Below the pieces are notes generated by a model that was not told the DNA's origin, ran no database searches, and saw only the letters and a program-made list of their open reading frames with translations. This document shows, piece after piece, positions 9,728 through 18,331 of a DNA stretch of 64,000 bases. The DNA comes from Deferrisoma camini S3R1 (GTDB lineage: Bacteria; Desulfobacterota; Deferrisomatia; Deferrisomatales; Deferrisomataceae), in NCBI RefSeq assembly GCF_000526155.1, contig NZ_JAFN01000001.1, positions 2,381,014-2,445,013 of the forward strand, given 5' to 3'. The position numbers and the translations under genes are program-made. Position 1 is the stretch's first letter, and each line of letters opens with the position of its first letter.

Positions 9728-12700
9728 CTACCCCTCCTGCCCGGCCGGACGGATCACCAGGTGTTGTCTCACACCCCCTTCGGTTTCCCTCAGGGTGACG
9801 CCCACTTCGTAAACGCGCTCGTCCTGGCTCGGGTTCCAAGCCAAGAGTCTCCGCTCGTCTTCCCGGACCAACCGCTGCACGAAGATGGAGAGGTGGGCAA
9901 AGGTGTCGTCCGAGGACACGTCGCCCAGTTGGTACCCTTCCGCGAGTTGAAGCAGCAGGTGAAAGAGCTCCGCCCCCATCCGCAGACGCTCTTCACGGCC
10001 GTCCCGGTAGCGATAGACGAGAAACGCTCTCCGGTGAAGCCGTTCCATTCCCTCCATTTCGGGTGGAAGGTCCGCTTCCACCCGAAAGTGGCCGAGGGGC
10101 TTTTCCACCCAAAAGGCCGATTCGGTGGGCGTGCGGGGGGTTATCCGGAGGGGTACCACTCCCTTTCGGTCCAGCGCCCGGGGCGGAAGCTGCTCGAGCT
10201 TCGCTATGCCTTGGCACAGCCGCTCGCACACCCGCATCCGATCTTCGGCGTCGCTGAGGGGAAGGTCCCGAAAGAGCCCGATGTGAGTCCCCCGCGCCAA
10301 CCCCAGCGCGTACGGGTCTCCGGACACGAACTGAATGTGGTCGGCACTCCATTCGAAAAAGGCTCGGCGCCTCGCAGATTCCACCGTCAGATCGGGATAC
10401 CGGGGAGGACCGTCCCCTTGTTCCGCTGGGTTCGACACGAGATACCGGTCGATCCGGGGGTGTGCCTCGAGGCCTGGGTCGAGTCGTGCCAACTCCCCCA
10501 GCACCTCCCCCTGGCGTGCCGGCGAGGTGGGGGAGAAGGCCCGGTCCCAATACGGCAGGGTTTCCTCCGCCGGCCGCCGGTGGTAGTCCTCACAAGAATG
10601 GAGGCCGAAGAGGACGTACACCAAGGCCGCCCTCAACTCGCGCACGGTGATGTGCGTCTCCCCCCTCAGATGCACCGCCTGGAGCGCCTCGAAGAGCCGC
10701 TCGCGCGCCCGGCCTCGAACCGGCTCTGGTTGTCGGTTCGGAACCCCTTCCGGCCCGAACACGCGCGCCGCCCGGAACACCTCGCAACGGCGCTTCGCCG
10801 AACAGGTTCGGCACGGCGCCCATATCTCCGTGGCGTCTCGGCCGCCATACAGGTGATCCACCAACCTCTCAAGAAACGCGGTTGCGATCGCCTTCTTGTC
10901 CGGGAGCACACCGCCGACCAGAGACCTCTGATTGAGATCCACGAACCGAATGTGAGACTCCTGAGTTGCCACCTCCTGTTGCAGCAGAGAGTAAAGCTCC
11001 TCGGTTAGCGGCGTGGTTCCAGATCGCTCCTCGTAACTTTCGATCCACTCCATCAAACGGCCGTCGTTGATGGCCAGGAGATGGACGATGTCCTCTTGGG
11101 GTGGGCCCTGCTGAAACGGTTCCAAGAACGCGTCCAAGAGTTGGTCGGCCGTCTTCCCCTCCCAGGCGGCCGACCCGTCGAAATTGATGCGCACGGTGGG
11201 CCCGCCGGGGATCTCCCCTTCAACGACTCTTTGCGCGGAGGAGTGGTGGCCGAGCCCCAACTCCATTGCCAGATGCTGTAGGAGAGCCGTCTTCCCGTCC
11301 CCCGCGTTCCCGCAGAGGATGACGAGCCGCACACGCCGATCTCGCACGTCGCGGAGTAGCGTCTCCTCCAGCGGGGTGGCGACATACGTACTCTTTGCGA
11401 ACTCCGTGTCGAGCCCGCGGGTTTCCTGGTTCCCCCACCGGGAACCAGGGTAGGACTGGAGAAGCCCTTTCAGCCATTCCACCTGTTCTTCAGACAGTGC
11501 CTCGTCCCCCTCGGAAGCAACCCCGGGAGGTGTGACTGCCTTTCCGTCCATCGGTGTGCGCCCGGCTACCCGGGCTTCCGAAAGCCACTTCAGCGCCTCC
11601 GCTGCGTTCTCGAACCGGTCGCCGGGCTCTGGGTGAGTAGCCTTGTTGAGCCACCGCGAGAGCACGGGGTACGCACCTTGGTCGATCTCCCCCCAGTTCA
11701 AACCCCGGCCCTTGTCGAGAGTCCCCCCGTAACGAAAAGGTTCGCGATCGAACACCACATGGAAAAGGCTGGCCGCCAGCGCATAAAGATCGTCCGACGC
11801 TACCGCACCCTGGCTGGCCGGAGTGGGGGGTGGGCAGTAAAGAACGGTTCCCGGCGACGCCCTCGGTTCTCCGATCCGCGTGGCGAAATCATAGTCCGTG
11901 AGCACGAGATCTTGACCCGAAACGATCAAGTTCTTTGGACTCACGTCGCCTTGAACGATCCCGTTTTTGTGCAGTACATTGAGGGCCTGGCAGACCTGGC
12001 CCAGCCAGCGTAGGGCCAACGCCTCCGCATTTGGCTCCCCTTGCTCTTCCGCCAACAACGGAAACACGCCGATGAACGACGAAAGCGCAGCCCCGTCGAC
12101 CCACTTCATCAGGGCGACAAAACTGTTTTCCTGCCACTCGCTCGCCACTTCAAAAATGGTAGAGAGCCCCGTATGCCCTAGGTGGGAACGAACCAGGTGG
12201 TACGCGCGGAGGATCCGTTGGCCCACGTGCTCCTCGTGGGCCACCTTTGCCACGTATGTTCCGAATTCTTCTCCGGTCTTACTGTCTACGTGGACAACCT
12301 TGTACGTAGTGCCAACGCCTCCAGATCCCAATCGGGCTACGATCCTGTATTCGTGGCCGCGAAACGGGATGACTTGATCTTCTGTCCAGTATCTTGCGGG
12401 TGGAGGCGGAACGACGCGGTGCACGTCACCCAGGAGTTGCGAGAGTCCGGCCTCGAGCTCCTGTAAGCTCGCCCGGTCGGCTGGTTCCTCGGCCAACCCC
12501 TGCTTCAGTACGGAAAGCGCCCGTCTCGATGTCTCATCTTCGAGCGTTTTGAAGATCTCCCCCAGCGAAGCGCAGAGTGCGTACACGTCGGACCGCTGAT
12601 CCGCACACGCGTAGCCCTGACTGAGGATTTCTGGGGGCACATAAGGCACCAGTGCATTGGACGGAAGCGTTGTCGATGCGACCGTCTTTTGGGACGGAAC

Positions 12701-13732
12701 CTTCGTCCGTTCGAATCCAGTGAAGATTGGCGTGTTGTCGTACTTCACCAATATGGTGTTGGGGGTCAGGTTCCTGTGGACCAAGGGCTCGTCGCTATCC
12801 GCTGCGTGCAGATCGCTCAGGGCCTGGACCGCCCTTCTCGCAAAATCCACCCGGCTCTCAGGGCTCCATGTCTCGTCCGCTGATCGTTCCTCCAACGTTG
12901 GAGCCGCCGGGTCCACGACTGAAAAGAAAAACATCTCACCGGCGTACCCGGGCGCCTCTTGGTATGAGTCCAGAATGCGCGGTGCCCACGGATATAGCTG
13001 TAGTCGCCGCAACGCCTCGAACTCTCTTTCGGCCCTCGCATCCGCGTTCCTCTCCGTACTCGCGGACAGGTCGTAGAGATGCAACACGACGCGGTCCTGC
13101 CGGGCCGCGTGAACTGCCTTGTAAACGCGGTGGAACCTCTCCTCCTTTGGCGTTTGAAGCTCCAGGTTCACATACCCAGCGAGGCGTTTTAGGGAACCAT
13201 CTATAGCGACGGAGCACTTAGGTTCTAGCGCGCGGCCCAGTCTGCGCACTTCATCCGAAGTCAAAACCTCCATGCCCCCTGCGCCGGCCGCCTTCTCGCA
13301 ATCCCGAAGACCGTGGAAAGGGACCCCCCGAACCGTTTCACCCAAGACCCGGGAAATCTTCGCCGAACCCTCGGTCAGAAGGAATGCGCCGTCCACCCTA
13401 GGCAGCGATTTCACGACCCTTCGGAGCGTAGTTCCCACTTTCTTGGCTTTGAGAGTCACCCGGTCGGCTTCTCGCTCGACAACATCCCGATTCTTGTTGA
13501 TCCAGGCGGCGGTCCAGTGTTTTACCTCTACCACCTTCACCCCCGGAGGCCCGATGGCAACGATGTCGATTTCTTCAGACTGCAATTGGTGAGTTACAGA
13601 AAACGATAAATTGCACAGCAGAATCCACTCTCCATCGCCGGACAGAGATATGAGCTTCGTCTTCAGTTGTTCGACGGCCATCCGCTCGCTTTCGTTTGCC
13701 ATAGGCCCGCAATGGAAAACCGTCACCTTCAT
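9728..13732 (-). CDS. NERD nuclease - pseudokinase - Ser/Thr kinase - DptF-like P-loop ATPase fusion (MAD6-like)
   Basis: 1334 residues from ATG at 13732, chosen because GGGAG lies 7 nt upstream and the protein then begins at the NERD domain; the open frame continues further upstream without meaning. Domains: NERD nuclease (~12-130; D56, E69 and K71 of EIDIVAI/VEVKHW); a kinase fold at ~190-440 with degenerate motifs (HRNLTPNTIL instead of HRD, GFE instead of DFG), so a pseudokinase; a second kinase at ~465-760 with GSGGVGTTYK, YVAKVA, QGDVSPKNLIV and TDYDFA, which looks active; an ATPase from ~800 with CGNAGDGKT; and a C-x2-C-x5-C cluster near 978 (CRTCSAKRRC). The ATPase resembles DptF. First gene of the leftward defence operon. 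Kinase-based phage sensing or self-regulation is inferred. Confidence 0.75.
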   Translation of the reverse strand: MKVTVFHCGPMANESERMAVEQLKTKLISLSGDGEWILLCNLSFSVTHQLQSEEIDIVAIGPPGVKVVEVKHWTAAWINKNRDVVEREADRVTLKAKKVGTTLRRVVKSLPRVDGAFLLTEGSAKISRVLGETVRGVPFHGLRDCEKAAGAGGMEVLTSDEVRRLGRALEPKCSVAIDGSLKRLAGYVNLELQTPKEERFHRVYKAVHAARQDRVVLHLYDLSASTERNADARAEREFEALRRLQLYPWAPRILDSYQEAPGYAGEMFFFSVVDPAAPTLEERSADETWSPESRVDFARRAVQALSDLHAADSDEPLVHRNLTPNTILVKYDNTPIFTGFERTKVPSQKTVASTTLPSNALVPYVPPEILSQGYACADQRSDVYALCASLGEIFKTLEDETSRRALSVLKQGLAEEPADRASLQELEAGLSQLLGDVHRVVPPPPARYWTEDQVIPFRGHEYRIVARLGSGGVGTTYKVVHVDSKTGEEFGTYVAKVAHEEHVGQRILRAYHLVRSHLGHTGLSTIFEVASEWQENSFVALMKWVDGAALSSFIGVFPLLAEEQGEPNAEALALRWLGQVCQALNVLHKNGIVQGDVSPKNLIVSGQDLVLTDYDFATRIGEPRASPGTVLYCPPPTPASQGAVASDDLYALAASLFHVVFDREPFRYGGTLDKGRGLNWGEIDQGAYPVLSRWLNKATHPEPGDRFENAAEALKWLSEARVAGRTPMDGKAVTPPGVASEGDEALSEEQVEWLKGLLQSYPGSRWGNQETRGLDTEFAKSTYVATPLEETLLRDVRDRRVRLVILCGNAGDGKTALLQHLAMELGLGHHSSAQRVVEGEIPGGPTVRINFDGSAAWEGKTADQLLDAFLEPFQQGPPQEDIVHLLAINDGRLMEWIESYEERSGTTPLTEELYSLLQQEVATQESHIRFVDLNQRSLVGGVLPDKKAIATAFLERLVDHLYGGRDATEIWAPCRTCSAKRRCEVFRAARVFGPEGVPNRQPEPVRGRARERLFEALQAVHLRGETHITVRELRAALVYVLFGLHSCEDYHRRPAEETLPYWDRAFSPTSPARQGEVLGELARLDPGLEAHPRIDRYLVSNPAEQGDGPPRYPDLTVESARRRAFFEWSADHIQFVSGDPYALGLARGTHIGLFRDLPLSDAEDRMRVCERLCQGIAKLEQLPPRALDRKGVVPLRITPRTPTESAFWVEKPLGHFRVEADLPPEMEGMERLHRRAFLVYRYRDGREERLRMGAELFHLLLQLAEGYQLGDVSSDDTFAHLSIFVQRLVREDERRLLAWNPSQDERVYEVGVTLRETEGGVRQHLVIRPAGQEG

Positions 13733-13749
13733 TTTGAGACTCCCAGAGG

Positions 13750-13778
13750 AAACAGGTTGCGCCTCCACCCCTTGACAA
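13750..13778 (-). promoter_or_regulatory. Possible promoter of the defence operon
   Basis: On the minus strand TTGTCA (13778-13773) is followed after 17 nt by CTGTTT (13755-13750). The -35 is good and the -10 weak. It sits just upstream of the kinase-ATPase start and just downstream of a strong hairpin, which is where the operon promoter should be. Confidence 0.35.
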
Positions 13779-13795
13779 CCCCGCCCCGGAAACCA

Positions 13796-13836
13796 AAACG
13801 GCCACCGGGGGCGCCAAGGCGCCGCGGTGGCCGTTT
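13796..13836 (-). terminator. Strong stem-loop between Rpn gene and defence operon
   Basis: A long, nearly perfect hairpin: AAACGGCCACC pairs with GGTGGCCGTTT, with an inner GGCGCC/GGCGCC stem around AA. On the minus strand it is followed by CGTTTTGGTTTCC, so it probably terminates leftward transcription from the Rpn-family gene and insulates the defence operon. Confidence 0.6.
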
Positions 13837-14040
13837 GGATTCCCGGTTGATCGTCCCGCCCGATTGCCCCGCCATGGGTCTCCCCTCCCTCATGGATGGC
13901 GGTTGCCCATGGTAGGGGAATCAGATTATCTCGTGCAAGATCTGGGGAAGCCGGAGGCCACGGGGTGGCCTGCTCGCGAAACAGGAATCTCCTCGTACCG
14001 ATCAAGCGGGTGGGGGCAAAGGGCCTGGTGGCGGCCCCTG
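13837..14040. other. Non-coding stretch downstream of Rpn gene
   Basis: About 200 bp between the Rpn stop and the terminator hairpin. I see no conserved ORF; short open frames here lack ribosome sites and resemble nothing known. Confidence 0.5.
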
Positions 14041-15042
14041 TCACTCCCCTTTGAACACGTCCTTCAGGGACTCTGCCTCGAACGCGCGCTCCACCCACCC
14101 CGCCAGGGTGTCCAGGTCCGCCCCCGTCACACGGTCCCGCAGATCTGCCGGAACCTCGCCAAAGCGCTTCTCCAGGATCCGAAGCAGAAGCTCTGCCCTG
14201 CCTTCCTGGAGCCCCTGCTGAAGCCCCTGCTGGAGCCCCTGCTGGAGCCCCTCCTTCCTTCCCGCTTCGATCCCCTCCCGCTTCCATTGCTCCGTCCACT
14301 CCTTCACCCGTTCCGCCAACATGTCTCGCACCTCCAGTAGATCTCGGGTCTCCGGCATCGGTGTGTCGGGCAGACGCGCCGGCAAAAGCACCCGCCTCAC
14401 CCATACCGCAAACGCCCGCCGCAACTCCCGCTGCTCATCGGCTCCCATCCACTCCAACAGGGCCTCCACCACCGCCCGCACGTCCTCCGGTGTCCGGCTC
14501 TGCTCCAACCGGAACAGCGCCGCCACCAGGTTCCGCTCGATCGACAAGGCCTCCGGGCCGTACCGCCCCTCGTCGATCAGAAGGTACCGCATCCGGGGCC
14601 GGTACCGGCCCAGTCCCTCCGGAACCGCCTCCACCAGATCCTCCACCGCTTCGGCCGCGCTCCACCGGCGCTCCCCATTGTACAGCACCACCGGCAGCAC
14701 CGGTGGCAGTTTCCCCTCCGGCCCCAGCTCGCCCCGCCGGATCAGGTCCTGGTACAGGAGCCCCACGTAGGTGAGGATCCGCACCGCCATGAACGGGTCC
14801 ACGGTGGACTGGAACTCCAGCAGGATGTACACATAGACCCAGCGGGGTCCCCACCGGACTTTCCAGACCACGTCGTCCTCGCGGCTCCGCAGATCGTCGG
14901 ACACGTAGGAGCCGCTCACCCTCTCCAGGGTGGAAAAGTCCAGTTCCCGGACCCAGGGCTCGGGCACGAACCCGATGAGGAGGTCCTGGATCATGCGGGG
15001 GTGGGAGAAGAGGTTCTTGTATCCGGTGTCGTGCTCTGCCAC
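14041..15042 (-). CDS. Rpn family recombination-promoting nuclease / putative transposase
   Basis: 333 residues from GTG at 15042, with CGGAGGGG about 5 nt upstream; an in-frame ATG 12 codons earlier (15078) lacks a comparable site. The N-terminus (DTGYKNLFSHPRMIQDLL) is the Rpn/PDDEXK_1-family start, and DDVVWKVRW ... YILLEFQST gives the PD-(D/E)XK nuclease core with the E-x-Q variant. The C-terminal part has WTEQWKREGIEAGRKEG and then a QQGL repeat linker, typical of Rpn proteins. Known Rpn enzymes are DNA endonucleases that stimulate RecA-independent recombination, and some act in phage defence. Single-gene unit ending at the hairpin at 13.8 kb. Its upstream region is duplicated near 16.8 kb. 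Confidence 0.85.
   Translation of the reverse strand: MAEHDTGYKNLFSHPRMIQDLLIGFVPEPWVRELDFSTLERVSGSYVSDDLRSREDDVVWKVRWGPRWVYVYILLEFQSTVDPFMAVRILTYVGLLYQDLIRRGELGPEGKLPPVLPVVLYNGERRWSAAEAVEDLVEAVPEGLGRYRPRMRYLLIDEGRYGPEALSIERNLVAALFRLEQSRTPEDVRAVVEALLEWMGADEQRELRRAFAVWVRRVLLPARLPDTPMPETRDLLEVRDMLAERVKEWTEQWKREGIEAGRKEGLQQGLQQGLQQGLQEGRAELLLRILEKRFGEVPADLRDRVTGADLDTLAGWVERAFEAESLKDVFKGE
14206..14255 (-). repeat. 12-bp tandem repeat coding QQGL units in Rpn gene
   Basis: About four copies of a 12-bp unit (cccctgctggag on the plus strand, one variant) encode consecutive QQGL segments near residue 270. Because the unit is a multiple of three, changes in copy number alter linker length without frameshift. 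Confidence 0.7.
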
Positions 15043-15107
15043 CGTGCCCCTCCGGGTTTCGGTTGGCGACCCGTCCATTCTGTCGCCCACTGCTGCGGGC
15101 GTCAATG
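15032..15107. repeat. Dispersed repeat, copy A (Rpn upstream region)
   Basis: Contains the start, ribosome site and leader of the Rpn gene. About 80% identical by eye to 16780-16852, sharing tttcggttggc, tgtcgccc and ctgcgggcgtcaatg in the same order. Confidence 0.65.
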
Positions 15108-15201
15108 CGGTACGCCTGCCATGCCGGGACGATAGCTGCAAGCTGCAGGACCCCGCAGGGGCCTGACGAGACTTCCGAGACGAGCCCTCAAGAGGACCCC
15201 C

Positions 15202-16245
15202 ATGCGACGAATCGATCTTCGTAGCGACACCGTGACCCGCCCCACGGCCGCCATGCGCCGCGCCATGTTCGAGGCGGAGGTGGGGGACGACGTGTACGGG
15301 GAGGATCCCACGGTGAACCGCCTCCAGGAGGTGGCGGCGGCGCTTCTGGGCAAGGAGGCGGCGCTGCTGCTGCCCAGCGGCACCCAGGCCAACCAGGTGG
15401 CCGTGCTGAGCCACGCCGGCCGGGGGGAGGAGGTGATCGTCGAGGCCGAGAGCCACATCTTCTACTACGAGGTCGCGGGCATCGCCGCCCTGGCCGCGTG
15501 CCAGGCCCACCCCGTTCCGGGCCACAGGGGGATGATGGACCTGGACCGGGTGGAGGCCGCGATCCGGGCCGACAATATTCATTTTCCGCGAACCGCCCTG
15601 ATCTGCGTGGAGAACACCCACAACCGGGCGGGCGGCACCGTGCTGCCCCTGGAGCACCTGGAAGAGCTGTCAGGGCTCGCCCGGCGCCACGGGGTTCCGG
15701 TGCACATGGACGGGGCCCGGGTGTTCAACGCCGCGGTGGCCCTGGGCCGGCCGGTGGCCGAGATCGCGGCCACGGCGGACTCGGTGATGTTCTGCCTGAG
15801 CAAGGGGCTGGCCGCGCCGGTGGGCTCGGTGCTGGCGGGCCCGAAAGCGTTCATCGAGCGGGCGCGCCGGCACCGAAAGCTGCTGGGCGGCGGCATGCGC
15901 CAGGCCGGTATCTTGGCCGCCGCCGGCCTGGTCGCCCTGGACACCATGGTGGGCCGCCTGACCGACGACCACGCCAACGCCCGGGCCCTGGCCCGGGGGA
16001 TCGCGTCGGTGGACGGCCTGCGCGTGGACCTGGGCGCGGTGCAGACCAACATCGTGCTGTTCGAGGTGGTGGACCCGGCCTGGGACGCCGCCTCCCTGGT
16101 GGCTGCCCTGGGGCGGGTGGGCGTGCTGTGCAGCGCGTTCGGCCCCCGAAAGATCCGGCTGGTGACCCACTGCGACGTATCGACCGAGGACGTCTCAGAG
16201 GCTCTCGACCGGATCGAGACGGTGGTGAGGCGCGGCCGCCGGTGA
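15202..16245 (+). CDS. ltaE: Low-specificity L-threonine aldolase
   Basis: 347 residues, the usual length for the beta-eliminating aldolase family. It is a cytosolic PLP fold-type I enzyme splitting L-threonine or L-allo-threonine into glycine and acetaldehyde. The N-terminus [15 protein letters not shown] is diagnostic. [40 protein letters not shown] and [12 protein letters not shown] follow in canonical order. The PLP lysine is K201 in [13 protein letters not shown], and GGGMRQAG is also conserved. ATG at 15202 is directly before the conserved start. The gene stands alone on the plus strand, divergent from the Rpn gene, and looks like an ordinary core gene inside an accessory strip. Confidence 0.95.
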   Translation: MRRIDLRSDTVTRPTAAMRRAMFEAEVGDDVYGEDPTVNRLQEVAAALLGKEAALLLPSGTQANQVAVLSHAGRGEEVIVEAESHIFYYEVAGIAALAACQAHPVPGHRGMMDLDRVEAAIRADNIHFPRTALICVENTHNRAGGTVLPLEHLEELSGLARRHGVPVHMDGARVFNAAVALGRPVAEIAATADSVMFCLSKGLAAPVGSVLAGPKAFIERARRHRKLLGGGMRQAGILAAAGLVALDTMVGRLTDDHANARALARGIASVDGLRVDLGAVQTNIVLFEVVDPAWDAASLVAALGRVGVLCSAFGPRKIRLVTHCDVSTEDVSEALDRIETVVRRGRR

Positions 16246-16319
16246 CCCCTCTTCCGGGGCGCGGCCGGAGGCAGGTCCCTTCTGCTCAGGGGGCTGATGG
16301 CCTTGCATGCAACTTGGTA
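16246..16319. other. Short gap beside decayed toxin gene
   Basis: Nothing recognised; it separates convergent ltaE and the PIN remnant. Confidence 0.4.
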
Positions 16320-16595
16320 TCAGAGGCTAGCCGCGAGGAACGCGGCAGGGGTCAGGGCCGAGGGGCCGGTCCGCGGGAAGTCGCCCACGTTACGGGTCAC
16401 GATCGCTGCGGCACCCATGTGCTGGGCGGAGAAGTACTGGATCACGATGTAGACGTTGTTGAAGCGGATCGCCGAAACCCAAGCGTCCAGGCTCCCGATC
16501 TCGGCCCGGGTCCACCCCCTCGCGGAGTCCGGCCAAAACGGCTCCCTCCGTCCCAGCACGTCAAGGAGCACGTTCGTGTCGACCAGCCCGCGCAC
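16320..16595 (-). pseudogene. PIN-domain (VapC-like) toxin with internal in-frame deletion
   Basis: 91 codons from GTG at 16595. It starts as a normal PIN toxin (MRGLVDTNVLLDVLGRREPF, with the first catalytic Asp) and ends as one (QYFSAQHMGA, AIVTRNVGDFPR, LTPAAFL), but the middle is missing: FNNVYIV runs straight into IQYFSA, skipping about 40-50 residues relative to ~135-residue relatives. The lost part includes a conserved acidic residue of the Mg2+ site, so RNase activity is unlikely. The frame is open, so a truncated protein may be made. Family identification is firm, functional loss is inferred. Confidence 0.7.
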
Positions 16596-17042
16596 CCGCT
16601 CCCCCCCTTGGCTCGGACCAGTGCTTCGGCCAGTAGCTCCTGATCGTCTCGGTCCGGGGGCAACTGAACGACACCCAGGGCCTGACGCGTAAGCGGGCCC
16701 AGGGGCTCCTGGCCGTTTTTTGTTTTCTTAGCGATATACGCAGGCCGACAGGACTGCGCCCCATGCCCACCCCGGCCTGGGCTCGGCCACCGGGCCCTTC
16801 CGGATTTCGGTTGGCAACACCTCTTTGTCGCCCGCTCCTGCGGGCGTCAATGACTCCGCAGGCGGGACGGGCCCCGATCTGGCCGCACCCGGCCGCCCTT
16901 GTCGAAGATCCGCTGCCAGGTACATCCACGCCGCCTCCCGCAGGGGTTCCGAGCGGCTCCCCGCCTCCTCCTTCTTGGCCCGCTCGCCACTCGTCGCCAG
17001 AAGCTCCCGCGGAAACGAGATGTTCACCGTGGCTACCCGCAT
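16596..17042 (-). pseudogene. Remnants of antitoxin genes and of a second Rpn start
   Basis: Mosaic of fragments on the minus strand. From ATG at 17042 a ribbon-helix-helix-like antitoxin start is readable (MRVATVNISFPRELL ... REAAWMYLAADL), but the frame then enters unrelated sequence. At 16790 the copy of the Rpn leader gives GTG GCC GAG, which soon reaches a stop. Just before the PIN start another frame reads LTRQALGVVQLPPDRDDQEL, like the C-terminus of an antitoxin paired with PIN toxins, without a proper start. I read this as several deletions that fused neighbours. No intact gene is supported here. Confidence 0.5.
16780..16852. repeat. Dispersed repeat, copy B
   Basis: Second copy of the Rpn start/leader sequence at 15032-15107, same orientation, with a 3-bp deletion and scattered substitutions. 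The Rpn coding body does not follow it. Confidence 0.65.
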
Positions 17043-17104
17043 CGTCCTATTTTCATGCAAACAAAAAATTGCATTTTCGATTTGCATGGTGATAGGCTTG
17101 GGCC

Positions 17105-18331
17105 ATGACGTATCTGCCGAGACACCTCGCAAGAACCCTGCACCGCGCCGCTGCGACGTTTCCGGCGGTACTCGTGACCGGTTCGCGCCAGACCGGGAAA
17201 ACGACCCTGCTCAAGAACGAGTTCGGGGCGACCCACCGGTACGTGTCGCTGGAACGTCCGGATGTTCGGCTGCGTGCCACGGAAGACCCGGTGGGGTTCC
17301 TGCGAGAGATCCCCCCGCCGGTCATCCTCGACGAGATCCAATACGCCCCGCACCTGCTCCATTACATCAAAGACGAGATCGATCGCGCTCGCGAGCCGGG
17401 GCGGTGGCTCCTCACAGGGTCCCAAACGTTTGGATTGATGAAGGGGGTGAGCCAGACCCTGGCGGGACGCGTGGCCGTGCTCGAACTCCTGCCGCTCTCC
17501 GTCGCAGAGGCACGCGGGAACCCACCGCCTCCCACGGTAGACGACCTTCTGGCCAAAGTCTTTTCCGGACCTTCCCCCGTCGCCTCCGACACGTCCGTCG
17601 ACCTCGGAGACTGGCTGATCCGCGGGGGCTACCCCGGGGTCCGATTGAATCCTCAGATCGATCCAAACCTCTGGTTCGGTGGCTACACCCAAACCTATCT
17701 GGAACGGGACGTGCGGGATCTGTCCCATGTGGGTGATCTGCACGCGTTCACCCGGTTTCTGACGCTCGTGGCGGCCCGAACGGGCACCGTGTTGAACATG
17801 GCGGCGTTGGGTGCCGAAGCCGGCGTCACCGGCCCTACCGCCCGACGATGGCTCTCCGTGCTCGAAGCAAGCGGTGTGGTGTGCCTGCTTCCGCCGTTCC
17901 ATCGTTCTTTCGGAAGACGCATCCGCAAGAGCCCCAAGCTGTATATGATCGACCCGGGGCTCGCCTGCTACCTCATGGGGATCCAGACGCCTGAGCAGGC
18001 GCTGCAGAGCGTTTTTGCCGGCCCGCTGGTGGAAACGGCTGTGGTTTCCGAGTGGATCAAGGCGTTTCGTCACCTGGGAGAGCGGCCGACGCTCTACTAC
18101 TGGCGGTCGGGAAACGGGCTGGAGGTCGACCTGATCATCGAGCGGGGGACCCGCCTGTATGCGGTGGAGGTGAAGGCAACGGCCACACCCGTGCCGAAGC
18201 ATGCCGCCGCCCTGTCCCGGTGGCTCGGGATCGCCGGCGAGTCGGCCCAAGGGGTGGTGGCCTGCGACGTGGAGCGGCCGGGCACGCTAAGGCCGGGCAT
18301 CCGGGCCGTTCCGTGGCACCTGGCATGGTGA
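17105..18331 (+). CDS. AAA-family ATP-binding protein with DUF4143 domain
   Basis: 408 residues. Walker A is GSRQTGKTT (26-34), Walker B PVILDEIQYAP and sensor LLTGSQTFGLMK, the AAA_14 arrangement. The C-terminal DUF4143 part ends with YYWRSGNGLEVDLIIERG and YAVEVKAT, which resembles a PD-(D/E)XK nuclease fold. These proteins are common in accessory regions; their role is uncertain, with links to DNA repair, mobile elements or toxin-like systems. The gene starts ~60 bp after the antitoxin remnants, divergently, and is followed by 410 bp without a gene. It appears complete. Confidence 0.85.
   Translation: MTYLPRHLARTLHRAAATFPAVLVTGSRQTGKTTLLKNEFGATHRYVSLERPDVRLRATEDPVGFLREIPPPVILDEIQYAPHLLHYIKDEIDRAREPGRWLLTGSQTFGLMKGVSQTLAGRVAVLELLPLSVAEARGNPPPPTVDDLLAKVFSGPSPVASDTSVDLGDWLIRGGYPGVRLNPQIDPNLWFGGYTQTYLERDVRDLSHVGDLHAFTRFLTLVAARTGTVLNMAALGAEAGVTGPTARRWLSVLEASGVVCLLPPFHRSFGRRIRKSPKLYMIDPGLACYLMGIQTPEQALQSVFAGPLVETAVVSEWIKAFRHLGERPTLYYWRSGNGLEVDLIIERGTRLYAVEVKATATPVPKHAAALSRWLGIAGESAQGVVACDVERPGTLRPGIRAVPWHLAW

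Noticed and set aside
12700-12725. A tRNA-like GTTCGAATCC box
   Set aside because: It lies inside the kinase domain coding sequence and no cloverleaf arms surround it.
13772-13800. A plus-strand TTGACA promoter before the Rpn gene
   Set aside because: It faces the 3' end of the leftward Rpn gene, has no good -10 and no plus-strand gene follows.
14206-14255. Regular repeats resembling a mini-CRISPR
   Set aside because: The unit is 12 bp without spacers and encodes QQGL inside the Rpn protein.
1-15042. A complete MADS or Dnd/Dpt system
   Set aside because: No DNA methyltransferase, specificity subunit or dndA-E gene is present in the window, so only a partial resemblance can be claimed.
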